A stretch of 64,000 bases of DNA from contig JAEXHI010000022.1 of assembly GCA_023450085.1 (NCBI GenBank), forward strand, positions 412,406 to 476,405, written 5' to 3'. The DNA is from Bacteroidota bacterium (GTDB lineage Bacteria; Bacteroidota; Bacteroidia; Sphingobacteriales; Sphingobacteriaceae). Shown here one piece after another: positions 56,317 through 63,811 of the stretch. Under the pieces are notes generated by a model, which worked only from the letters and a program-made list of their open reading frames with translations, was not told where the DNA came from and searched no databases. Made by a program: the position numbers and the translations under genes. Numbering within the stretch: the stretch's first letter is position 1; each line of letters starts with the position of its first letter.

Positions 56317-56772
56317 CTATCTCCAAATTTTCAATAGCAGTAGTAAATAGAAAAGCCCCATACAGAAAATGAGCACACACAACTCAAAAGCATTCTCGGG
56401 AAAAGTGGGCGATTGCAGGATAAAAGCATAGGAACCAATAAAAAGCAAAATGGGGCTGCCAATGGTTAAAATCCATTGAGTAGTTTTTGGAGACGTGCTT
56501 GCCGCAGGCTTTACCTCCAATGGCGGTGCCTGTTGCGGAACATCTGCTAAGGAAATGTCTAGCTGTTCCAATAACGCATTTAAGGTGTAGGCTCTGGGCA
56601 TCACTAAGGCATTCTCTATGCGCTGTACGGCACGAACGGTAATCCCAGCAAGGTCTGCAAGTTCCTTTTGTGTGAATTTTCGACTTAACCTCGCACGTTT
56701 GATCAGTGCAGAAATATCTTGCTTACTGTAAGTGCTAATATCTGGCTGTTTTTGGGCGACACTTGACGACAT
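56317..56772 (-). CDS. XRE-type transcriptional regulator with membrane tail
   Basis: A 151-residue protein. The HTH_3 domain occupies about 20-75 (IKRARLSRKFTQKELADLAG), with recognition helix TVRAVQRIEN. Two hydrophobic segments close the C-terminus (about 105-122 and 128-147), so the regulator is membrane-tethered. It is divergent from the CPBP-like gene by 75 bp; shared regulation is likely. The combination of XRE regulator plus CPBP membrane protein recurs in bacteriocin and other loci, but no peptide gene is seen here. Confidence 0.85.
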   Translation of the reverse strand: MSSSVAQKQPDISTYSKQDISALIKRARLSRKFTQKELADLAGITVRAVQRIENALVMPRAYTLNALLEQLDISLADVPQQAPPLEVKPAASTSPKTTQWILTIGSPILLFIGSYAFILQSPTFPENAFELCVLIFCMGLFYLLLLLKIWR

Positions 56773-56847
56773 TTAAGGCGACTTTTTAATTTCAACTCAT
56801 TTAGGGCGGTTCAAGTTAATAATTTTGGAAGAAAATCAACTCAGCAC

Positions 56848-57633
56848 ATGAAAGCAACTTTGCTGCTAAATTTAAAACAGCTTCTTCTCTTTATTGGTCT
56901 AATTGCACTCTCCCTTTTTTTAAGTGGTGTAGCTAAAAATTCGTGGTGGTCGTTTTTGCCTTTGGGCTGTATACTGGTGATACTTTCTAATTGGTTAATG
57001 TTCAGGTGGGAGGGTTTGTCTCTCGCTTATTTGGGTATTGATAAAACACAACAACCCCTAGCCAAAATGTTAATAGGCTTTGCATTGGGGCTTGGCTTTG
57101 TATTGTTGGGTTTATGTTTGCAAAGTATTTTCAAGGGCGGGAGCATGCGTCTAAACCCTGTGCCAGAGGTAAAGGCTTTGTTTAAAGCATTGATGGTGGT
57201 GTTGCCCACCGTGGTGGTACAACAGTTTTATATCATGGGTTATGGTTTTTACAAAGCTAAACAGATAGGAGGGCACACTTTCGCCATTTTGCTCACCGCC
57301 ACGGTGTTTACCTGCATGCATGATGTTTGGGGAAACTTATGGAACCTACCTTTTCATTTGATCAATTATTTCTTTGCCATCTTTATTTATGCTACTGCGT
57401 TGCAGCGTAGTGGCAGTATATTATTGCCCATTGGTTTACACTGGGCCAATAATTTTGCTACTTCTTATTTCATCACGGAAAATGAAGCCACAACCTCCCT
57501 TGTTTTTTTAGCGAACAAGCCCAACTTTATCATTGAAAATTATTCCCAGTATTTTGGCCTTTTGGCACTGGGACTCATTGCGCCATCTATATTGGTTGTG
57601 GTGATTAGATTGGTTTATAGGAATAGGGAGTGA
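56848..57633 (+). CDS. CPBP/CAAX-protease-like membrane protein without catalytic Glu
   Basis: A 261-residue membrane protein with about seven to eight hydrophobic helices. It fits the CPBP (ABI) family by layout: FxxxH is F154-T-C-M-H158 and HxxxN is H198-W-A-N-N202. The first motif, EExxFRG in active members, reads Q125-Q126-F-Y-I-M130-G131, so both glutamates and the arginine are replaced. An active protease is therefore unlikely; a scaffold or immunity-like role is possible. Start at ATG 56848, 75 bp from the divergent XRE gene. Confidence 0.78.
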   Translation: MKATLLLNLKQLLLFIGLIALSLFLSGVAKNSWWSFLPLGCILVILSNWLMFRWEGLSLAYLGIDKTQQPLAKMLIGFALGLGFVLLGLCLQSIFKGGSMRLNPVPEVKALFKALMVVLPTVVVQQFYIMGYGFYKAKQIGGHTFAILLTATVFTCMHDVWGNLWNLPFHLINYFFAIFIYATALQRSGSILLPIGLHWANNFATSYFITENEATTSLVFLANKPNFIIENYSQYFGLLALGLIAPSILVVVIRLVYRNRE

Positions 57634-57676
57634 TTGTTGTTATAGGAAAATTAACCGAATCAGCTCAACTACTATT

Positions 57677-58654
57677 TCATTTTTTGCCTTTCTTGAATTT
57701 TTCAAAAAGTTCCTTTAACTCCTTATTCCGTTTTTCTATCATATCTTTTATTTCCTGATCAGGATTGAATACTCGATCTATGTACTTGAAAAAATCATCA
57801 AAGCCATTGCACTTTTTAGAGTAATGCAAGACAATCATGCATGCTGGGCTATAATTTTTGGCAATCACAGACATAACAAATTCGACATCTTTATTGAATG
57901 ACTTTAATATCTTATTTAAGATCTCCTTATCATATTCCTTAATAAAATCTTGGAAAATGTTGTTGTTGTAGGTTTCTAATTCAATCCCTGCCTTTGTTTT
58001 TACAACTAAATAAGGTTCTTCAGTGGAAATGTCCTCTATCTTATCAGCAGATTTTATAGTTTCAATGTCAACGTCTTCCTTTATTCTGAACAATTTAGCT
58101 GTAGTAACAATTATGGGTATGTCGTAGAAAATAGTATTACCGAAGCTTTCTCTTAGTACGTCATCAATCTGATGATGCATATCATTTGTGATACGCCCAG
58201 CCATTGCATAAGATAGTTGGTGTATTGCCTGTGTAATTGTTTTTGGGTTCTGACCCTCAGAGGTTAGTTCGATACCCTTTGAGCATAATGGTGCAAACTG
58301 GAGTGGAAACTTAGGAGCGTAAGACGGTACAGTATTAAAGTGCGCATTCCTATGCATAAAAGAAGTGAAGTTGATCTCATCTATCCCACCATATTCCTCT
58401 GGAATAAATACCCATTTTGTACTTTCATGACGATACTTACACTCAATCATCAAGTTGGCGAAATGTGGTGGCACTATGTATGAACTGTCAAGATCATAAG
58501 AAAATTCTGTTAGGTTGTTTTCTTCATTTGATCTCAAATAAGTGTATTCAAAATTACTGACGCATTTTTTTGTATCAAGGTATTTTTTGATCTCGAACTC
58601 TAATGGAATTCCACTTTTGAGTAGATGTTCTTTCCAGTTTGATTTATTTGCCAT
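57677..58654 (-). CDS. Unknown protein with PD-(D/E)XK-like N-terminus
   Basis: A 325-residue soluble protein I do not recognise. Near the start there is a pattern that resembles a restriction-enzyme-like nuclease core: helix with Glu19 or Glu21 (PLEFEIKKYL), Asp54/Asp56 (SYDLDSSYI), and E71-C-K73 in LMIECKYR, in the right order and strand context. Residues beyond 150 are helical and mixed, ending in a basic coiled coil (about 295-325). No HTH. It is divergent from the ATPase-HNH pair by 329 bp and could be a third component or an unrelated gene. AT-rich. Confidence 0.6.
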   Translation of the reverse strand: MANKSNWKEHLLKSGIPLEFEIKKYLDTKKCVSNFEYTYLRSNEENNLTEFSYDLDSSYIVPPHFANLMIECKYRHESTKWVFIPEEYGGIDEINFTSFMHRNAHFNTVPSYAPKFPLQFAPLCSKGIELTSEGQNPKTITQAIHQLSYAMAGRITNDMHHQIDDVLRESFGNTIFYDIPIIVTTAKLFRIKEDVDIETIKSADKIEDISTEEPYLVVKTKAGIELETYNNNIFQDFIKEYDKEILNKILKSFNKDVEFVMSVIAKNYSPACMIVLHYSKKCNGFDDFFKYIDRVFNPDQEIKDMIEKRNKELKELFEKFKKGKK

Positions 58655-58983
58655 ATTGTGAAATTACAAAAAAGTGCTACCAAATTGGCAAGGAGTGATT
58701 TTATAAGTAGTAGCAATATATGCTTTGTTATTTTTTCCAGTTTGCTGATAGATCTTTTTTACCTCTGTATTATATATCACCAACTATTACCAATAGGTAA
58801 AATTTGATATCGTGATAATGCTAGCCACAAGTAAAAATAGAGCGCCTCTATACTAATAAATAAATTGTAGCTAAACGCTGCATAGGTTGTCAGATAGGAA
58901 TAAATAAGGTGACTATGTTAACCAAAATCTATTAATTATTTTAGCTTTACTATTGAACAATTGATAAATTAACACTTAATTAT
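58655..58983. other. Divergent intergenic region with family B repeat
   Basis: A 329-bp AT-rich gap with a diverged full family B copy (58761-58836). TAGCTTTA occurs shortly before the ATPase gene and is near the -7 consensus, but lacks a matching -33 box. No gene is seen. Confidence 0.5.
58761..58836. repeat. Family B repeat, diverged full copy (copy 5)
   Basis: Starts ACCTCTG, contains ATCACCAACTATTACC and TGATATCGTGATAATGCTAG, and ends CCACAAGTAAAAATA, aligned along its length with 44347-44424. Confidence 0.6.
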
Positions 58984-61020
58984 ATGACTAAAGTTTCTGA
59001 TATCGAATCGGAAGGTAAAAATAATTTTAAAATTATTGCTATTAAGATACTTGCAGGATGCAAGGAAGACTATTATAAATTGTTAACTCCAGAAAAGCCG
59101 TATTACTTTTATAATAACTATGAAATTAATGAACTAACAGATGAAATAACTCATGAAGATGTCGTTAATGAAGATTTTTTTAATGTAAAGGATATAAATA
59201 TCAATATATCTGCAATTGTTGGAAAGAATGGTTCTGGTAAAAGTACTATTATCGAATTACTATTTCGTTCAATTTATAGCATGAGTAGAAAGCAGAAATA
59301 TTCTGACAATCGTTTTGAGCCTCTTTTTGGGTTTAAGGTGGCAGTATATTATCATACGGATAGGTATTATAAGATTGAAATAGATGGCCCAGATGTTTTG
59401 TTCTACGAATATGACAAAGAAACCAGTTTACCTAAAAAAGCTGTTCTGAATCAGAATATACCAGATTTTTTTTATTCAATAGCTGTCAATTATTCACATT
59501 ATGCATATAACCATCGCGATCTTGATGAATTAAATTGGTTAGATCTACTTTTTCATAAAAACGATGGTTATCAAATCCCCTTGGTTATTAACCCAATGAG
59601 AATTGATGGTAATATAGATATCAATACTGAAAATCATCTTGTAATTTCGAGACTGATAGCTAACTTTCTTTTACCAAATAACGAGAATAATTTTAGCTTT
59701 AGAGATATCTCGAATAATTTACAAGCTTATAAGTTACACCTGCGGTTAAACGAAAGTAAAACAAATAAAATTCTTTGGGGGGGAACCTCAAGCGGTTCCA
59801 AACAAAAAGATACTATAACCTTGGCCGATTTTAATCATCAGCGTACCGTTATTTTAGACAAACTCAATGTACATTATCCATTTAAATTAGAATATCTAGA
59901 GAAAGAGTATGACATTGTGCTAGATTATATCATGTTCAAATTGGCGAACATTTGTTTGAGATATGCCGACTATAAGAAATATTTTTCAATTGAAAAGAAG
60001 ATGTTCAAGGACAATTTGCTTTCTGTTTTTATTCAGAAGCTCATAGGCGATACTAGTCATATAACTTTTAAACTTCGTCAGGCGCTCAACTTTTTATTGT
60101 TTCAAAATCTACCTTTATATGATCAATATATCACATTGGACCATCTGCAAGACGAATTAATCCGAATGAGGAGTAAATATCCAGAGAGAAATTTACAACT
60201 CATTGAAATTGTCCCCCCACCTATCTTTTCCATAGAAATTATCTTAAGATCAAAGTCTGGCAAGGGAGAAGATGTATCATTTAAAAAACTAAGCTCAGGT
60301 GAAAAACAATTAACCTTTTCTGTTAGTTCCCTACTTTATCATTTGGTAAACATCAATTCGGTGATTGAGACAGAGCATAGGATAAAGTATAAGTATGTTA
60401 ATATCGTCCTAGAAGAAATTGAGCTTTATTTCCATCCCGAAATGCAAAGAAGGTATGTTAATCATATATTAAATAGTATTGACAAAATTAATTTGCCATC
60501 TATAAAAAGTATTAATTTTTGTTTTGTAACTCATTCACCATTCATTCTATCTGATATACCAAATTCTAACATTATGTTCTTAAATGAGAACGGGACTTTG
60601 GTAGATAAGGGCCAGACATTTAAAACATTTGGTGCGAACATCCATGATTTGCTTAAACAGAGTTTTTTCCTTGATCAGGGTACAATGGGAGAGTTTGCTA
60701 AATCAAAAATTCAAGGAACAATCGACTATCTAAACTTTAAAAGAAATGAACGAGAATTGGAAGAGGCGATCGAAAATGAACTTTCCGACGAATTTATTAA
60801 TGCTAAAAAAATAGAACTGATCGGTTATAAAAAGCTTGTGAAGTCTTTTGATCCCGAATTACATATTCAGTTGATCAAGATCATTGATGAACCCATCCTT
60901 AAACAGAAACTATTGCAGATGTTCGATGATTTTCATTTTTCCGAACATCGCTTAAGGCAGATTGAAGACAAAATTGCTCTATTAACTCGAGAAGCTCAAA
61001 CAATAAGGAGGAAAAAATAA
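58984..61020 (+). CDS. AAA/ABC-type ATPase of Septu-like defence pair (PtuA-like)
   Basis: A 678-residue ATPase related to OLD/RecF-type ABC ATPases. Walker A is GKNGSGKST at 80-88, the ABC signature SSGEKQ is at 437-442, Walker B is IVLEEIE at 474-480 followed by LYFHPEMQRR, and the H-loop THSPFILSDI lies near 515-525. The C-terminal part is helical (about 575-678). There is no Toprim domain, so it is not an OLD nuclease itself; the nuclease is supplied by the HNH gene, whose ATG follows the stop at once. Septu (PtuA-PtuB) is the best fit from the pairing. AT-rich relative to the host background. Confidence 0.85.
   Translation: MTKVSDIESEGKNNFKIIAIKILAGCKEDYYKLLTPEKPYYFYNNYEINELTDEITHEDVVNEDFFNVKDININISAIVGKNGSGKSTIIELLFRSIYSMSRKQKYSDNRFEPLFGFKVAVYYHTDRYYKIEIDGPDVLFYEYDKETSLPKKAVLNQNIPDFFYSIAVNYSHYAYNHRDLDELNWLDLLFHKNDGYQIPLVINPMRIDGNIDINTENHLVISRLIANFLLPNNENNFSFRDISNNLQAYKLHLRLNESKTNKILWGGTSSGSKQKDTITLADFNHQRTVILDKLNVHYPFKLEYLEKEYDIVLDYIMFKLANICLRYADYKKYFSIEKKMFKDNLLSVFIQKLIGDTSHITFKLRQALNFLLFQNLPLYDQYITLDHLQDELIRMRSKYPERNLQLIEIVPPPIFSIEIILRSKSGKGEDVSFKKLSSGEKQLTFSVSSLLYHLVNINSVIETEHRIKYKYVNIVLEEIELYFHPEMQRRYVNHILNSIDKINLPSIKSINFCFVTHSPFILSDIPNSNIMFLNENGTLVDKGQTFKTFGANIHDLLKQSFFLDQGTMGEFAKSKIQGTIDYLNFKRNERELEEAIENELSDEFINAKKIELIGYKKLVKSFDPELHIQLIKIIDEPILKQKLLQMFDDFHFSEHRLRQIEDKIALLTREAQTIRRKK
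61006..61011 (+). promoter_or_regulatory. Shine-Dalgarno-like AGGAGG before the HNH gene
   Basis: AGGAGG inside the last codons of the ATPase gene, nine bases before the HNH ATG. Such a strong match is uncommon in this window, where starts are mostly preceded by A-rich stretches, and supports coupled expression and perhaps foreign origin. Confidence 0.6.
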
Positions 61021-62025
61021 ATGTTATACCTTCCTAAACCATCTACAGCAGATTTGGCAAGGTTTGCCGAATCCGTTAAGAAAGTTATTGAAAATAATGT
61101 AGCATCGTCTACAATACCTGACAAAGCTAAAGCATATTTAGATGAAAATCGAATAGTTAAAATCCTCATAGATACCTCTGATAAATTAATACGTTATCAT
61201 AGGGAATTTATGCCACTATTGATCGAGGGGTTTTGCGAGAAAGAGTACAAAAAATATTTTAAAATTAGATTAAAGCAAAAAAAAAAGAGGTCTCTTGTTG
61301 AAACAACTTTAATAAATAAGTACGACGAAGAACGAAAGAAGTTATTAGATATCTTCGATTATGATAAAATTATTTCTAAATCCAAAGCCAAGTCATACTC
61401 TTTGGCATCTACTTTAAACCGTTTTACCTGTACCTATTGTAATCGTCTTTATACAAATACAATTATTACTAAAACCGATAAAGGATCAAAGATAAATAAT
61501 GGACATAGAATTTCTAGGCCTCAATTCGATCACTGGTTTGCGCATAGTATTTACCCTATTTTAGGAATGTCATTTTATAATCTTATCCCAAGTTGCTCTG
61601 TCTGTAATAGTTCAGTAAAGGGGGACGAAGTATTTGATCTGAGCACGCATATTCATCCTTATATGTATGATAATACAGAAGTATTTAAGTTCAGTTTTGA
61701 ACATAAAAGCCTGAAAGATCTTAAGGTTAAAATAATAGTTAAGAAGGGATCTAGAATGGAGAATCATTTAATGTCATTTAAAATTAAAGAAGTCTACGAT
61801 GCGCACTCTTCAATGGAATTAAAGGATCTACTAGAATTAAGATATAAATACTCAGAAAACTATATACATGAGCTCTTTTATAATACATTCAAATCTCTTG
61901 AAATCAGTGAGAAAGAGGTTTATAGGATGGTGTTCGGATTAGAACTGGAAGAGGAAAATTTCCATAAAAGACCATTTAGTAAATTTAAGTATGATATTAT
62001 TAAAGAACTGTTAACAATTGAATAG
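61021..62025 (+). CDS. HNH endonuclease of Septu-like defence pair (PtuB-like)
   Basis: A 334-residue protein with a helical N-terminus (about 1-130) and an HNH core: zinc ligands C137-x2-C140 (CTYC) and C192-x2-C195 (CSVC), DHWFAH at 170-175, and N187 in YNLIPSC with K200 after CNSSVK. This is a beta-beta-alpha metal nuclease. Length exceeds the typical short PtuB I recall, because of the N- and C-terminal helical extensions. It starts on the base after the ATPase stop. Expected role: DNA (or tRNA) cleavage when the ATPase partner senses infection. Very AT-rich (one sampled line about 28% GC). Confidence 0.83.
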   Translation: MLYLPKPSTADLARFAESVKKVIENNVASSTIPDKAKAYLDENRIVKILIDTSDKLIRYHREFMPLLIEGFCEKEYKKYFKIRLKQKKKRSLVETTLINKYDEERKKLLDIFDYDKIISKSKAKSYSLASTLNRFTCTYCNRLYTNTIITKTDKGSKINNGHRISRPQFDHWFAHSIYPILGMSFYNLIPSCSVCNSSVKGDEVFDLSTHIHPYMYDNTEVFKFSFEHKSLKDLKVKIIVKKGSRMENHLMSFKIKEVYDAHSSMELKDLLELRYKYSENYIHELFYNTFKSLEISEKEVYRMVFGLELEEENFHKRPFSKFKYDIIKELLTIE

Positions 62026-62200
62026 TATATATATATAAAACCCATTTAAATAACCCAATACGATTGAATACGTTTAATTACATTACTAAATAACAGGTGT
62101 AAAATCAACTTTATTCTCACAATATCTCCTAAAAGCTCCGCCTGTGCTGAACTTTTTTCTGGGCATTTCCAAAAAAATAAAACGAAAAATCATCCGTTCA

Positions 62201-62230
62201 TCTCTGGTTGATGTTATCATCATCCACTAA
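62201..62230. repeat. Family B repeat, remnant (copy 6)
   Basis: TCTCTGGTTGATGTTATCAT and the following bases match only the first third of other family B copies. With copy 5 it brackets the ATPase-HNH pair. Confidence 0.4.
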
Positions 62231-62256
62231 CTAATCAACTCCCCAAAACCTAACGC

Positions 62257-62288
62257 AAAAAAAAAACATCCGCTTATTAGCGGATGTT
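62257..62288 (-). terminator. Rho-independent terminator of cold-shock gene
   Basis: On the minus strand AACATCCGC / GCGGATGTT with a six-base loop, followed by a T-run (A-run at 62257-62266 on the plus strand). Lies 23 bp past the cold-shock gene stop. Confidence 0.9.
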
Positions 62289-62310
62289 CCCAATTATAAG
62301 AAGGATTGTC

Positions 62311-62502
62311 TTAAGCGATTGTTACGTTAACAGCGTTTAAGCCTTTTTTGCCTTGCTCAACTTCATAGTTAACAGTATCGTTTTCACGGATTTGGTCAAC
62401 TAAACCAGAGATGTGTACAAAAATTTCGGCATCGCCATTAGAAGGTACAATGAAGCCAAAACCTTTTGACTCATTGAAGAATTTTACTGTTCCTTGTTGC
62501 AT
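62311..62502 (-). CDS. Cold-shock protein (CspA family)
   Basis: A 63-residue OB-fold cold-shock protein with RNP1-like KGFGFIVPS and RNP2-like EIFVHISGL, starting QQGTVKFFNESKGFGF. It binds single-stranded nucleic acid, acting as RNA chaperone. Length is slightly short of the usual 65-70 residues, as often in Bacteroidota. TAGCTTTG (minus strand, 62523-62530) matches the -7 promoter box but would give a short leader. Whether it is cold-induced cannot be read. Confidence 0.95.
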   Translation of the reverse strand: MQQGTVKFFNESKGFGFIVPSNGDAEIFVHISGLVDQIRENDTVNYEVEQGKKGLNAVNVTIA

Positions 62503-62874
62503 TATATTATTTTATTAAGTCGCAAAGCTATGTATAATTTATTGATTTTCAGGTTTATTTAATGTAAATAAATATAATGTGCCCCCATTGCTGTTTAAAC
62601 GTACCTTACCAATCAATTAAATGTAGGTTTAATTGGCAGGATACAAATTACTTAGGGTTTTTCCATCAAGGCATCACTGTGTTTTTTTTAATGCACAAGT
62701 AAGAACTTTTCCCTCAAAAAAAATGAAAAATCACCCCTTTAGGGTGATACGCTGGCTTAATATTTCGCACATCTTTGTTTATCAGTTACCTGCCGATGCG
62801 TTTATTGCAAGCAAGATGAGCGTCATAATATCTTCCTTCCCTCAGAAAGACATTAAACATTAAACCCATCAAAA
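62503..62874. other. Intergenic region between cold-shock and HU-like genes
   Basis: A 372-bp gap. It holds a hairpin at 62731-62749 (ATCACCC / GGGTGAT) followed on the minus strand by a T-rich stretch, a -7-like TAGCTTTG for the cold-shock gene, and no credible gene; a frame at 62633-62863 lacks protein-like composition. Confidence 0.5.
62729..62749 (-). terminator. Hairpin with T-rich tail, upstream of cold-shock gene
   Basis: ATCACCC CTTT AGGGTGAT, with T-rich sequence downstream on the minus strand. It could end antisense transcripts from the HU side or be part of a structured cold-shock leader. Confidence 0.4.
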
Positions 62875-63267
62875 ATGGCAATTAAGTATAACTTAATCGA
62901 AAGAGGTGAGCCTGGCGTAGTAGGCGGAGGCACCAAAAAATGGTATGCAAGTTTAGTTACCGACGGAGAAATCACGATTGATGAACTCTCCAAACAAATT
63001 GAAAAGTTTTCGGCACTTTCAGAAGCCGACATTAGGGGCGTGATTATTGCCCTAGAGAACGTGATCCAAGACAATTTGATCAACAGTAAAATTGTGCGCA
63101 TGGACAAACTTGGGAGCTTTTACCCAGGACTGAGCAGTAAGGGCGCAGCCACCAAGGAGGAGTTTAACACCAGTTTCATTAAAGAAGCCCATGTGAATTA
63201 CCGCCCAGGAAAAAGGATTACCGATGCCCTTAAAGCAGCCACTTTTAAGAAGGCTGAATGGCTTTAA
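62875..63267 (+). CDS. HU-like DNA-binding protein
   Basis: A 130-residue HU/IHF-like protein of the longer Bacteroidota type (MAIKYNLIERGEPGVVGGGTKKWYASLV), with ALSEADIRGVIIALENVI for the dimer helices and the arm region around VRMDKLGSFYPGLSSKGAATKEEFN. The typical HU arm tip (RNP) is replaced by YRPGKRITDAL. A hairpin terminator follows. Role in nucleoid structure is inferred from the family; some members of this group occur next to mobile elements. Confidence 0.85.
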   Translation: MAIKYNLIERGEPGVVGGGTKKWYASLVTDGEITIDELSKQIEKFSALSEADIRGVIIALENVIQDNLINSKIVRMDKLGSFYPGLSSKGAATKEEFNTSFIKEAHVNYRPGKRITDALKAATFKKAEWL

Positions 63268-63271
63268 AAAT

Positions 63272-63309
63272 AACCTAACGTACAAAGCCAAAAAAGTACG
63301 TTAGGTTTT
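63272..63309 (+). terminator. Hairpin terminator after HU-like gene
   Basis: Twelve-bp perfect arms AACCTAACGTAC / GTACGTTAGGTT around a 12-base loop, then a short TT tract. Confidence 0.65.
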
Positions 63310-63380
63310 CCCCAACTTCTCGCTATGTTTTGCTCAACTTCTCGTTATGTTTTCCCAAACTTCTCGTTATGTTTTTTTTA
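63310..63380. repeat. Tandem ~23-bp repeat, three units
   Basis: Three units of (C)AACTTCTCG(C/T)TATGTTTT separated by short C-rich or T-rich spacers: 63312, 63335 and 63358 approximately. Unit 1 differs by one base. Just downstream of the HU-like gene. Confidence 0.75.
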
Positions 63381-63684
63381 GGCGCATGTAAGTAGTGTTA
63401 AAGCCCTTTATTTTCTGCTGCTTTATCGTGCGCTTATTACTGTAAAATGATCTATTTGAAATAACGTGAGTTTGGGAAAAGAAGATACTTTCTACGCAAC
63501 TTTAGTTCAATAAGATCAGTTTTCTATTACTATTTACGGTTCTGTCGCTACCGCGGGTCCTACTTTTTCCTATAGCTGAAAAAGTAGGCAAAACCGAAAC
63601 GGAGTGAGCTCATTTATACCATTGAAATAATAAAAGCCAATAAATAAAAGCCACGGCTACCGATAAATCGGTACAGGTTGCGCC

Positions 63685-63807
63685 CTGTTCTGTTAAAGTC
63701 AGCAACTAGGCTTATTAATGCTACCCGAACAGGCCAAGGCCGATTTTAGTAGAACGTAGAGGGTTTGCTAGGGCTGGAGATAATGGAAAATCGCTAAACG
63801 CTTATCT
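63685..63807. repeat. Family A repeat (copy 3)
   Basis: Starts CCTGTTCTGTTAAAG and follows the same order as 52976-53097 (CCCGAACAGGCCAAGGCCGA, TTTTAGTAGAACG, TTTGCTAGGGCTGGAGATAA, CTAAACGCTTATCT). A family C unit follows directly, the same order as copy 2. Confidence 0.8.
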
Positions 63808-63811
63808 CATT

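Noticed and set aside
58984..61020. OLD-family nuclease or PARIS (AriA) reading of the ATPase
   Set aside because: No Toprim domain within the chain, and the partner gene is HNH, not Toprim (AriB).
62633..62863. 76-codon frame between cold-shock and HU-like genes
   Set aside because: Crosses the hairpin at 62731 and looks non-coding; no family features.
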